Origin: Armatimonadota bacterium
GTDB lineage: Bacteria > Armatimonadota > Fimbriimonadia > Fimbriimonadales > Fimbriimonadaceae
Length of the DNA stretch: 64,000 bases
NCBI GenBank assembly: GCA_018268395.1
Contig: JAFDWQ010000001.1
Coordinates: 1,020,644-1,084,643 of the forward strand
Reading direction: 5' to 3'
Numbering within the stretch: position 1 is the first letter of the stretch; every line of letters starts with the position of its first letter. The notes beneath the pieces were generated by a model. It saw only the letters and a list, made by a program, of their open reading frames with translations, was not told where the DNA came from and did no database searches. Made by a program: the position numbers and the translations under genes. Below are positions 1 to 7,311 of the stretch, piece after piece.

Positions 1-129
1 CCAACGGAACAGGTGTTCGTGGTCGACGTGCATCCGGAGGGTGACGTGGGGCTTCCGGCCGTCGCCCCCAAAATGACCCTCTCCGATCATGACCCCGACG
101 AACAAGCCTGCGTCAAAATCGCTCAACAT
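1..129 (-). CDS. LAGLIDADG-like endonuclease domain protein, N-terminal part
   Basis: The gene runs off the left edge, so only the first 43 codons are visible. The ATG at 129 opens a frame containing GLFVGVMIGEGHFGG, which resembles the first LAGLIDADG helix and strand of single-chain homing-endonuclease-like proteins (pattern xAGLxDGEGxF). The following HVTLRMHV fits the beta strand that normally contacts DNA. Members may be mobile homing endonucleases or domesticated DNA-binding proteins, and the visible part cannot decide between them. The only gene upstream is the ABC ATPase ending at 169, with a parS-like palindrome in the 39-base gap. The family call rests on one motif, so it is moderate. 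Confidence 0.55.
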   Translation of the reverse strand, partial: MLSDFDAGLFVGVMIGEGHFGGDGRKPHVTLRMHVDHEHLFRW

Positions 130-131
130 GG

Positions 132-160
132 TGTTTCACCGTAATGTAACACGTGAAACA
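132..160. promoter_or_regulatory. parS-like ParB-binding palindrome plus a half site
   Basis: Positions 145-160 read TGTAACACGTGAAACA. This matches the widely conserved ParB site TGTTNCACGTGAAACA except for A instead of T at the fourth base; the central CACGTG and the whole right half are perfect. A further perfect left half, TGTTTCAC, lies at 132-139, so the stretch from 131 also forms a 9-bp inverted repeat with 13 bases between the arms. It is intergenic, between the LAGLIDADG-like gene and the ABC ATPase. Origin-proximal parS sites are common in bacteria. No parB or dnaA gene is visible here. Confidence 0.55.
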
Positions 161-168
161 CTGGCCGG

Positions 169-1140
169 TCAAGAGCGGGTGCCGAAGAGGTCGCGGATGA
201 CCTCCTCTGCGGAAACGTCTTCGACGGCGATGTCGTTGACCGGGTGGGCCTGTAGGATCGCCCCGGTCACCGCTGCTGTCTTCTCGCGGGCGACGGCCAG
301 CACGACCGTCGAGTCGGCAGACTCCACCACGTCACCGAACACGGCCAGGTCCGGGACGGCGCCGTCGAACGTCAGTCGGAGCCTCCTTGTTCCCGAATAG
401 CGCGCCGTCAGGGCTTCGAGCGTCCCGTCGAACACGAGCGTGCCGTGATCGATGACGACGACACGCTTGCACAATTCCTGGACGTCCTGCATGTAGTGGC
501 TCGTGAGGAGGATCGTGCACTTCTCGCGCTTGTTGAAGTCTTGCAAGAAGTCCCGGATGCGTTTCTGGCTGACGACGTCCAGCCCGATCGTCGGTTCGTC
601 GAGGAACACGACCTTAGGTGCGTGGAGCAGCGCGGCGACGAGTTCGCACTTCATCCGCTCGCCGAGGCTGAGTTTACGGACCTGCGTCCGGACGACGTCT
701 TTGAGCTGAAGGGCGTCGAGCAGGTGCTCGATCCGCTCGTCGAACTTGTCCTTGGGGACGTCGTAGAGCTCCCGCAAGACGACGAAGCTGTCCCAAGCCG
801 GCAGGTCCCACCAGAGTTGCTGACGGTTGCCCATGACCAGCGAAATCTGTCGGAGCATTTCCGGCTTCCGGTCGAAAGGCCGATAGCCGAGGACGCGCGC
901 TTCTCCGCCAGAGGGGTAAAGGATGCCCGAGAGCATCTTCAAGGTCGTCGTCTTGCCGGCTCCGTTCGGCCCGAGGAACCCCACGATCTCGCCTTCGTCG
1001 ACCGTGAACGAAATGCCCTTGACGGCTTCGACCAGGTTCTTTTCCCGGCTGAAGAGGGACTTGACGGACCCCCAGACGCCAGGTTCCTTCTTCGGGGTGG
1101 CGTAGACTTTTGTGAGGCCGCTCACCTCGATGACGGACAT
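169..1140 (-). CDS. ABC transporter ATP-binding protein (ABC-2/NatA type)
   Basis: This is a cytoplasmic ATPase subunit that would power an ABC-2-type membrane exporter. Walker A (GPNGAGKTT) is at residues 57-65, the signature LSLGE at about 157-161 and Walker B VVFLDEP at about 177-183, followed by a switch histidine in LLTSHYMQD. The insert between the first strand and Walker A (KSLFSREKN region) is typical of the subfamily whose permeases are ABC-2 proteins. At 323 aa it has a normal C-terminal extension. No permease gene lies on either side, which is odd for this family. TAACCT ends six bases before the ATG and there is no Shine-Dalgarno, so the message is probably leaderless. Confidence 0.9.
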   Translation of the reverse strand: MSVIEVSGLTKVYATPKKEPGVWGSVKSLFSREKNLVEAVKGISFTVDEGEIVGFLGPNGAGKTTTLKMLSGILYPSGGEARVLGYRPFDRKPEMLRQISLVMGNRQQLWWDLPAWDSFVVLRELYDVPKDKFDERIEHLLDALQLKDVVRTQVRKLSLGERMKCELVAALLHAPKVVFLDEPTIGLDVVSQKRIRDFLQDFNKREKCTILLTSHYMQDVQELCKRVVVIDHGTLVFDGTLEALTARYSGTRRLRLTFDGAVPDLAVFGDVVESADSTVVLAVAREKTAAVTGAILQAHPVNDIAVEDVSAEEVIRDLFGTRS

Positions 1141-1146
1141 AGGGAC

Positions 1147-1152
1147 AGGTTA
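1147..1152 (-). promoter_or_regulatory. -10 box of a leaderless promoter (ABC ATPase)
   Basis: TAACCT on the minus strand is followed by six bases and the ATG at 1140. Identical TAACCT-N6-ATG arrangements precede the S9 peptidase (42731) and the M29 aminopeptidase (60647), so transcription probably starts at or next to the A of the start codon. Confidence 0.5.
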
Positions 1153-1157
1153 CCGTC

Positions 1158-1982
1158 TCACGGCCAAAGGGGCGAGTGGTAGAGTCCGGGGGACAGGGCG
1201 CAAAGGACGGTCGAGCACGGAACGGCGGAAAGGAGGAGAGAGTCGAGGCGGTCCAAAATGCCGCCGTGGCCGGGGAGGACGCCTCCGCTGTCCTTGAGCC
1301 CCGTGACCCGCTTGAGATAGCTTTGGGCGAGGTCGCCGACCTGGCCAAGGACTCCAGACGTCACGCCTGCAAGGGCGGAGGCTACGATCGGGATTTTCAG
1401 GGAAACGCCCACGATCAGCGACGTGACGACGCAGGCGGCGAGATTGGCCATCGCCCCCTCCCAGGTTTTGCCCGGCGAGATCGTCGGGGCGAGCTTGTGC
1501 CGACCGATCGCCTTCCCTACGACAAGGGCGAACGTGTCGCCCGCCCATATCGGTAACAGGAGCATCAAAGTCGCGTTCGGGACGAACGTGCCCGTGCCGA
1601 GTGGGGTCTGTTGGTGCGTCACGACGATCGTCGCTAGCGGTGCCGCCAGCCATCCGGACGACATCGGGGTCGCGTACTTCCGGCGGAACCCCTCGATGAC
1701 GCCGAAGCATCCTGCGAGGTAGGCCGCCCACACGATGGCCCAGAACTGCCAGGATCCCGGCGGCGTGACGCGGGCGACGGTCAAGGGGACGACCAAGCAC
1801 AGGACGCCGATCGTCGCCGTCGGCCAGGGCCTGTCTTCGAGTCCGGCGATCTTCACCAGTTCCATGAAGCCGATCAGGAAGACGAGCGACGAACAGACGA
1901 CGATCGGCAGAGAGTGGGTCGTCAGCAACGCCCAAAGGGCCAGCGCGCCACCCAAGACGCCTGTCACGACCCTTCTCAGCAT
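1158..1982 (-). CDS. cdsA: Phosphatidate cytidylyltransferase
   Basis: Makes CDP-diacylglycerol from phosphatidic acid and CTP at the inner membrane, the branch point for phospholipid synthesis. The 274-aa protein is built of hydrophobic helices. It carries the family signature near its C-terminus at residues 221-247: SYLKR, then KDSGG, LPGHGG and DRLDS, matching the S-x-x-K-R-x4-K-D-x9-H-G-G-x-x-D-R-x-D pattern. The frame stays open upstream to 2255, but that stretch overlaps the PKD gene and is arginine-rich, so I place the start at the ATG at 1982, which gives the usual family length. The ABC ATPase lies 17 bases downstream, though with its own promoter-like box. Confidence 0.93.
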   Translation of the reverse strand: MLRRVVTGVLGGALALWALLTTHSLPIVVCSSLVFLIGFMELVKIAGLEDRPWPTATIGVLCLVVPLTVARVTPPGSWQFWAIVWAAYLAGCFGVIEGFRRKYATPMSSGWLAAPLATIVVTHQQTPLGTGTFVPNATLMLLLPIWAGDTFALVVGKAIGRHKLAPTISPGKTWEGAMANLAACVVTSLIVGVSLKIPIVASALAGVTSGVLGQVGDLAQSYLKRVTGLKDSGGVLPGHGGILDRLDSLLLSAVPCSTVLCALSPGLYHSPLWP

Positions 1983-2089
1983 TGTTCGGGAGCCTGACGG
2001 TTTCAGCGGCGGTTCGGCGTCGTTGTCCAAGAGAGTGCCTCGGCCTTGGCGTTCTCGCGAAGTATCGCACAAGGCCGTGGCTGTGCGGC

Positions 2090-3022
2090 TTAGGGATTGA
2101 CGACGACGTTGATCTTCGACGTGTGCGGAGCTTTGAGTCCGTAGACGTCCGTGACCGTGAGAGTGACGACGTACGTCCCCGGTTTGCTGAACCGTCGCTT
2201 GACGACCTGGTTCGTCGCGTCGACCTGGAGGCCGTCGGCCGCGTCGAAGTCCCACTCGAACTTGAGCGGGCTGGAGCCGGCGTAGCCGTTCGCGATAAAG
2301 TTGACGACGTCGCCGAGGGCCAGGTTCAAGTCTCCTTGGGTGATTTCGCCGAAGACGGGCGTGGCATCGTTGAGGACCCCGACTTCCCCGATATAGAACG
2401 TCGCGGTCGCGTCGCCCGCTAAGGCGATGGACGTGACGGACTTGTTCGTCCGGTCGAACCCTCGGATCGCATGGAGCGGGATGCCCGCTTTCGTCCAGCC
2501 TCGCTCGTCGGCGCCGCGTCCTTTGACTTCGAGAAAGGCCTCGGACTTGAGACCGTCCGACGTCGTGAGCACCAATCTAATGTTCTCGAGCCCGACCGGT
2601 GCCGAGGCTCCGGCGCCCTCGTTCTGAGACCCGCCGCCAGATTCGCCGCCGGCCAGTCCGCTGCCGCGTCCCGGGCCTTTGCCTCCTCCGGCGGCCCCAC
2701 CGCCCGCGGCGGGGGCGCTACCGGTCGCGGAGGCCGGGATCCTGAGGACGAACTGCAACAGATTGTTCTTGTCGGCATAGGCGGCGCCGAGGTCGACGGG
2801 CGTTGCGAACGTGACGATGCCCCCTTGGAAGAAGTTTCGCGAAGAGACCCGGATGCTGGTGGTGCCTTCGAAAGCGGCTTCGTCGGTCTCCGCGATCGTC
2901 CCGCTGCCCCACGACTTAAAGGACATGCCCTGGTCTTTCGCCGATCGGGTCGGCGTGTAGAGCGTCTGCGCATGGGCGGTCGCCGCGAAAAGGGCCGTCA
3001 GGGCGAGAAGCGTCGTTTTCAT
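2090..3022 (-). CDS. Secreted PKD-domain protein
   Basis: A 310-aa exported protein. The first 18 residues form a Sec signal peptide ending in ATAHAQ. The middle resembles a carbohydrate-binding (CIA30/jelly-roll-like) module interrupted at about residues 100-140 by a glycine- and alanine-rich linker. The last 75 residues form a PKD domain, with EWDFDAADG, the glycine-tyrosine turn (PGTYVVTLTVTD) and a final strand. PKD domains are surface interaction modules; no catalytic residues are seen. AGGA precedes the ATG by seven bases. ymdB ends nine bases upstream, so the two are probably co-transcribed. Confidence 0.75.
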   Translation of the reverse strand: MKTTLLALTALFAATAHAQTLYTPTRSAKDQGMSFKSWGSGTIAETDEAAFEGTTSIRVSSRNFFQGGIVTFATPVDLGAAYADKNNLLQFVLRIPASATGSAPAAGGGAAGGGKGPGRGSGLAGGESGGGSQNEGAGASAPVGLENIRLVLTTSDGLKSEAFLEVKGRGADERGWTKAGIPLHAIRGFDRTNKSVTSIALAGDATATFYIGEVGVLNDATPVFGEITQGDLNLALGDVVNFIANGYAGSSPLKFEWDFDAADGLQVDATNQVVKRRFSKPGTYVVTLTVTDVYGLKAPHTSKINVVVNP

Positions 3023-3030
3023 CGTGGTTC

Positions 3031-3807
3031 CTATGGTTTCTTGATACGGCGGATCGCCGTCGCGCGGCCCGTCACTCTATTGACGTCTATGACCACCCCA
3101 CAGATTACTCCAGGCTGGTCTGCGACTTCAAAGCGCGTGGGCAACTGAGTTCGGAATCGGTGCAGGATGACGTCCTTGTCCATCCCAAGGACGCTCGGAT
3201 GGGGTCCGCACATCCCGACATCTGTGATGGCCGCCGTTCCTCCAGGAAGGACGCGTTCGTCGGCCGTCGTCACGTGCGTGTGGGTGCCGACGACCGCGGT
3301 GACCCTGCCGTCAAGGTGGTACGCGAACGCGATCTTCTCGCTCGTGGCTTCGGCATGGAAGTCGACGAAGACGTGGGGCGTATCGACGGGCTCGAGCGCC
3401 GCATCGATCCATTCGAACGGATCACCGTATCCGTCCAGGAAAACCCGGCCGCACAGGTTCACCACGGCCATTCGGACACCTTCGCGCTCGATGTAGCAGA
3501 GCCCTTGACCCGGCACTCCGGCGGGCATGTTCCCGGGGCGGACGATGGGCTTCCCTTGATCGAGGTAGCCCATGATCTCCCGCTTGTTGAACGCGTGGTT
3601 TCCCAGGGTGACCGCGTCGACGCCGGCTTTGTAGAGTTCTTCGGCGATGTCCGGCGTGATGCCGACTCCGGACGCGCTGTTCTCCCCGTTCACGATGACG
3701 AAGAGCGGGTCGTACTCGTTCATCAGGTCCGGGAGACGGCGGGACACCGCTTCACGGCCGGGACGGCCGACGATGTCACCGAGGAAGACGATGCGGTAGG
3801 TACTCAA
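3031..3807 (-). CDS. ymdB: YmdB-family metallophosphoesterase (cyclic-nucleotide phosphodiesterase)
   Basis: A member of the family whose characterised Bacillus and Deinococcus enzymes hydrolyse 2',3'-cyclic nucleotides. The dimetal ligands are all present: D11 in GDIVG, N40-N43 in NGEN, N70-H71 in GNH, the VDFHAE histidine, and GTHTHV near residue 180. Length (258 aa) is normal. The start is the TTG at 3807, in frame and close to the expected N-terminus (STYRIVFLGD). It sits between the CorC-like gene (stop 3855) and the PKD gene, all minus strand. Confidence 0.88.
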   Translation of the reverse strand: MSTYRIVFLGDIVGRPGREAVSRRLPDLMNEYDPLFVIVNGENSASGVGITPDIAEELYKAGVDAVTLGNHAFNKREIMGYLDQGKPIVRPGNMPAGVPGQGLCYIEREGVRMAVVNLCGRVFLDGYGDPFEWIDAALEPVDTPHVFVDFHAEATSEKIAFAYHLDGRVTAVVGTHTHVTTADERVLPGGTAAITDVGMCGPHPSVLGMDKDVILHRFRTQLPTRFEVADQPGVICGVVIDVNRVTGRATAIRRIKKP

Positions 3808-3854
3808 GGTTCACGCCTAGGTTCGAGACTGTACTCGGTCGCACCGACCGGCGG

Positions 3855-5333
3855 TTAGGCTTCCGAAGTCCGGAGGAGGCTCTCCGGAACGCTTTCGTCC
3901 GGAAGCCGTTCGAGGCCGATGGAAAGGATCCTCCTACCGTCGGTCTCGGTCACGGTGAACCGGTACCCGTCGGCTTCGACGCACTCGCCTTGTGAAGGCT
4001 GCCGGCCGAACAGACCGAAGACGAACCCGCCGAGCGTATCGAACTCCTCGCTGTCGAAGTCCGTACCGATCAGCCCGTTCACGTCGTGGATGTTCATCTT
4101 TCCGCCGATGGTGAACCCCTTTTCGTCCCGGACGACCTGCGTCTCTTCTTGGTCGTATTCATCGACGATCTCGCCGACGACCTCTTCCACGATGTCTTCG
4201 ATCGTCACGACGCCCGCCGTTCCGCCGAACTCGTCCTGGACGATCACCATTTGGGTCCGGTTCTGGCGCATCTCCTGCAAAAGGTCGTGGAGGTTCTTGT
4301 TCTCGGGGACGAACAGGGCCGTGCGCATCGTGTCCCGGAGACGGCGGTCGCCTTCGCCCCGGGTCATGGAAGACAGGACGTCCTTGGCGTGGACGATGCC
4401 GACGATCTGGTCGTCGCTCCCTTCGAAGACCGGGATGCGGGAGTGGCCGGTCTCTTCGACGATCTTTGCGACTTCCTGGAGCGTCGACTCCACGGGAACG
4501 GCGTCCATATCGACGCGAGGGGTCATGATCTCGCGGGCCACCGTGTCGCCGAACTCGAAGACCGAGTGAAGCATTTCCTTCTCCTCCTCTTCGATCTCCT
4601 GCGTTTCGACGGCCTGCTCGAGCCTCTCTTTGATCTCTTCCTCAGCCTGATTGCCGATTGAAAAGCTCGCTTTGGCCCCGAACCGGCGAGTCAACAGCCC
4701 TCCCACGGCAAGGGAGACTTGGGCGGCGGGCCGGAACAGGGTCGTAAAGAACCGGACGAACCCAAAGGTCCGGCACACCGTCCGGACCGGGTCGGCGACC
4801 GCGTACGAACGAGGTATGAGCTCGCCGAAGACCACGTTGAGGGCGACGACGGGGATGCCGATCAGGAATCCGGCGAGCAGGGCCGACGGCCAACCCGGCG
4901 CCGCTCCCGTCACGGCGGTCACGGAGGGCCCTGCCGCCAGGGCCATCGGGAACGTGATCAGGATCAGCCAGGCCCGCATGGTCTGCGAACCGAGGAAGCA
5001 GGCTGCGACCAGCAGAGGCTTGCGCGCCAAGGCTTCGGTCAGGATCCGTGAGTTTTTGTCTTCGGTCGCGACGAGCTTGAGATGCGAGCTCCGAAGAAGC
5101 TCGATCGCGGTCTCGGCCGCGGCGAACACGCCGTTCAGTGCGATGACGGCCAAGGCGGCGGCTGCAAGTTCGACGCTGTTCCAGCCCGTGACCGTGGCCT
5201 GGGACAGAAGTCCTTGGGCGAGAACCGTCAAGGGGACGACGAACAGTGTCAGTCCGATGACGCCCGATGCGGCGGTGCCGGCGTGAAGCCTTGTCGGCGC
5301 TGTGCGCCGACGACGTTCGGGGGGGTCGCTCAT
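3855..5333 (-). CDS. CorC/HlyC-type CNNM membrane protein with CBS pair
   Basis: A 492-aa inner-membrane protein of the hemolysin C/CorC family. A CNNM (DUF21) region with about four transmembrane helices covers residues 30-190. A short acidic linker follows (EEEIKERLEQ and EEEEKEMLHS), then two CBS motifs from about 255 to 380 (MTPRVDM; GTAGVVTIEDIVEEVVGEI). A C-terminal CorC_HlyC domain occupies about 395-480. Family members are linked to magnesium or cobalt homeostasis, with CBS domains sensing adenine nucleotides. CorC-type genes often sit near ybeY, as here. The 230-base gap upstream contains a TACAAT box near 5502-5507 on the minus strand. Confidence 0.88.
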   Translation of the reverse strand: MSDPPERRRRTAPTRLHAGTAASGVIGLTLFVVPLTVLAQGLLSQATVTGWNSVELAAAALAVIALNGVFAAAETAIELLRSSHLKLVATEDKNSRILTEALARKPLLVAACFLGSQTMRAWLILITFPMALAAGPSVTAVTGAAPGWPSALLAGFLIGIPVVALNVVFGELIPRSYAVADPVRTVCRTFGFVRFFTTLFRPAAQVSLAVGGLLTRRFGAKASFSIGNQAEEEIKERLEQAVETQEIEEEEKEMLHSVFEFGDTVAREIMTPRVDMDAVPVESTLQEVAKIVEETGHSRIPVFEGSDDQIVGIVHAKDVLSSMTRGEGDRRLRDTMRTALFVPENKNLHDLLQEMRQNRTQMVIVQDEFGGTAGVVTIEDIVEEVVGEIVDEYDQEETQVVRDEKGFTIGGKMNIHDVNGLIGTDFDSEEFDTLGGFVFGLFGRQPSQGECVEADGYRFTVTETDGRRILSIGLERLPDESVPESLLRTSEA

Positions 5334-5564
5334 ACTTGGGCGAAATCGTCCATGGACACCATGCCGTTCATGCGCCGCCCCGCCTCCGGCAATCCGGGGT
5401 GGCTTGAACCTTTTCGGTCTCGTTTCCGATCTCTGACATGGCTCTTGACCAGGGGTCCGGCGACTGTGCCGGACGCTCCACAGCTCATGGGCTATCGTCC
5501 ATTGTACACTTTCGGTCGTTAAACGCCAAATCCTCTCCCTTCGCCCGGTTCCTGACGGATACGG

Positions 5565-6275
5565 TCACTTCGGCGTCAGTCCGAAGAGGAGGAGCCCGAG
5601 GATCACGCCGACGCTCGCGCCGAGCGTGAGTTCGAAGATCGAGTGGATCTTCGCTTCCCAACGGCTTTGCGCGATCATCGCCGCGAGCAGGATCCCGATC
5701 GCGGACACGGCGAGGTTGTCCGTAAGGAAGAAGACGCACGTGGCTAGGAAGAAGCCGTACGCGGCGTGTCCGCTGACAAGGCCCCCTTTCGTGACCTGTC
5801 CGTGCTTGCCAAGGCCCTTTCCGATGATGACGATGATCAAGACCATCACGAGTCCCATGCACAGCCTCAGGGCGAAGGGCGCGCCGATGTTCTCAGCGGT
5901 GAGGCTGATCCGGATCCGTTCCCATTGGTCGTCCCCGACCGCGATCATCGAGCCGACGATGATCGCCATGATCGTGGTGATCAGGACCGCGCCTGCGCTG
6001 ATGTCCTTCGCGAACTTGGCCAGCGGATGGTAGTTCGGGCTGACGAGGTCGACGGTCGCCTCGATCGCGCTGTTGAACATCTCCGCGACAAGGACGAACG
6101 TGATGATGAACATCAGGACGAGGATCTCTCGGAGCCGCAGGTTCAAGATCATCGCCCCGAGGACCGTGATGAGCGTCACGTAGAGGTGGATCCTCATGTG
6201 ACGTTGCGTCCGGAACGTGTGGACGATGCCTTCGAAAGCCACGCGGAACGGCCCGATGATGTCGCGGCTAGCCAT
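5565..6275 (-). CDS. Diacylglycerol/undecaprenol kinase fused to a PAP2-like domain
   Basis: The first 120 residues are a DagK (DgkA-type) kinase with the family motif ExxNSxxE at 65-72 in EMFNSAIEATVDL and three membrane helices. Residues 130-236 form a PAP2-like phosphatase: GGLVSGH at 165-170 and SRWEAKIH at 204-211 correspond to the PSGH and SRxxxxxH motifs. Such a fusion would phosphorylate and dephosphorylate lipid carriers such as undecaprenol. The first PAP2 motif (KxxxxxxRP) is weak. The ATG at 6275 lies inside the last codons of ybeY (8-base overlap), so the two are coupled. Confidence 0.82.
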   Translation of the reverse strand: MASRDIIGPFRVAFEGIVHTFRTQRHMRIHLYVTLITVLGAMILNLRLREILVLMFIITFVLVAEMFNSAIEATVDLVSPNYHPLAKFAKDISAGAVLITTIMAIIVGSMIAVGDDQWERIRISLTAENIGAPFALRLCMGLVMVLIIVIIGKGLGKHGQVTKGGLVSGHAAYGFFLATCVFFLTDNLAVSAIGILLAAMIAQSRWEAKIHSIFELTLGASVGVILGLLLFGLTPK

Positions 6276-6735
6276 GTCCCCCCGCGTCGCCGTGAGGCAG
6301 GCTGTGCCATCCGGAATCTTGAGGCAAGCCGGCGTCGGCCATGACGACGTTCATCCGGTGCACCATGTCGGCCCGGCCATCGTCGGTGGCATCGTCGAAG
6401 CCGACGAGGTGGAGCGCACCATGGACGGCAAGAAAGGCGAGTTCGGCCGACACGGGAACGCGACGCCGTCGCGCACCGGCCCGGGCGCGGTCAAGAGAGA
6501 CCGCGATGTCGCCGAGCGGCGCCCCTTCCCATCCAGGGCCTTCGAAACTGAGGACGTCCGTCGGCTCGTCGACGCCCCGGAATTCGGAATTGAGTCGGCG
6601 GAGGCCGTCATCGTCTGTGACGAGAACGTCGATCACGTGTCCAGAGACGTGATAACGGACGGCGAACGCTTCGAGTGCGGCGACCATCGGCCTGGTCCGC
6701 ACCGTTCGGCCCGTCGTGTTCCTGACGGAGAGCAC
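6268..6735 (-). CDS. ybeY: Endoribonuclease YbeY (16S rRNA maturation)
   Basis: YbeY is a zinc-dependent RNase acting in 16S rRNA 3'-end maturation and ribosome quality control. The signature is HGALHLVGFDD at residues 105-115. The first two zinc histidines (H105, H109) are present, but the position of the third is Asp (D115). The longest frame begins at 6843 but would overlap the S21 gene by 68 bases. I prefer the GTG at 6735, which gives 155 aa, the usual YbeY length, and puts the N-terminus at LSVRNTTG. No good Shine-Dalgarno is visible, so coupling to rpsU is possible. Start confidence is modest; the family call is strong. Confidence 0.88.
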   Translation of the reverse strand: MLSVRNTTGRTVRTRPMVAALEAFAVRYHVSGHVIDVLVTDDDGLRRLNSEFRGVDEPTDVLSFEGPGWEGAPLGDIAVSLDRARAGARRRRVPVSAELAFLAVHGALHLVGFDDATDDGRADMVHRMNVVMADAGLPQDSGWHSLPHGDAGGHG

Positions 6736-6775
6736 CGGCGTTGGGTCCGAGGAGTCGACGGGTAGGGGGCGGTCC

Positions 6776-6946
6776 TTAGATCCGCGAACCGCGGCGGCGG
6801 CGCTGTCGGCGCTTCTTTTCGCTCGGCTTCTCGTAGTGGGCATGCTCCTTCAGTTCGCGAAGAAGTCCACTCTGCTGAAGCTTCTGGTTGAAGCGCTTCA
6901 GCGCGGAGTCGATCGATTCGTTGTTATGGACGCTGACGTAGACCAA
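6776..6946 (-). CDS. rpsU: 30S ribosomal protein S21 (TTG start)
   Basis: A 56-aa basic protein of the small ribosomal subunit. It begins VYVSVHNNESIDSALKRF, continues with LLRELKEHAHYEKPSEK and ends in a tail of arginines (RRQRRRRGSRI), the classic S21 layout. The start is TTG at 6946, preceded by AGGA nine bases away, so a scan restricted to ATG/GTG or long frames would miss it. ybeY follows, an arrangement common in bacteria. A TATCAT -10 box lies at 6969-6974. Confidence 0.9.
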   Translation of the reverse strand: MVYVSVHNNESIDSALKRFNQKLQQSGLLRELKEHAHYEKPSEKKRRQRRRRGSRI

Positions 6947-6968
6947 GCCGTGTGCTCCTGAGGCGCGG

Positions 6969-6974
6969 ATGATA
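6969..6974 (-). promoter_or_regulatory. Likely -10 element for rpsU
   Basis: TATCAT on the minus strand, 22 bases before the TTG start of rpsU and just after a GC-rich hairpin that closes the preceding gene. Transcription would start about 15 bases upstream of the TTG, leaving room for the AGGA ribosome site. No clear -35 is seen because the upstream bases form the hairpin. Confidence 0.4.
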
Positions 6975-6978
6975 CCCT

Positions 6979-7000
6979 GCCCGCCGGCCGGGCGGCGGGC
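6979..7000 (-). terminator. GC hairpin between the small unknown gene and rpsU
   Basis: A perfect 8-bp stem (GCCCGCCG with CGGCGGGC) and a 6-base loop lies 17 bases after the stop of the upstream minus-strand gene. There is no T-run behind it, so intrinsic termination is only possible; it could equally be a Rho-dependent pause or mRNA-stabilising structure. Confidence 0.35.
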
Positions 7001-7016
7001 CCGTCCGGACAGGCCC

Positions 7017-7226
7017 TTACAGGACAGCGCCCGCTTCCAGTGGCTCGCTCGAGGGAACCCTCTTCCCTAAGCGATAAGAGTCGACCATTTCATGAAGGTC
7101 TTCGATAAACGCTAAATCGGGTTCTCGTCCTGAAAAGAGATGACGGTCGATACGCCAACAAACATGCCCTCGATGTGTATAAAGATCGATATGGACGGCC
7201 GACCCTTCCATTGATAGGATCTTCAT
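7017..7226 (-). CDS. Small protein of unknown function
   Basis: A 69-aa frame with ATG at 7226 and AGGA about ten bases upstream. The frame stays open to 7373, but the extension overlaps lpxC and is proline- and arginine-rich, so I use the internal ATG. The product begins KILSMEGSAVHIDLYTH, has a WRIDRHLF segment and then an acidic helix (LAFIEDLHEMVDSY). No signal peptide or membrane helix. I do not recognise a family. It sits between lpxC and rpsU on the same strand. Codon use matches its neighbours, which favours a real gene. Confidence 0.5.
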   Translation of the reverse strand: MKILSMEGSAVHIDLYTHRGHVCWRIDRHLFSGREPDLAFIEDLHEMVDSYRLGKRVPSSEPLEAGAVL

Positions 7227-7311
7227 CCGGGCGATTTCCTGTTCCTCTAGCCGCACGTTGGCAATAGATCGTAGTGGGCCGGACAATGTTCCGCCCAAAG
7301 CCCGATTGGGC

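Noticed and set aside
5334-5564. A short frame ending in MDDFAQV that overlaps the CorC-type start by ATGA
   Set aside because: It has no good start or ribosome site; the coupling could be chance.
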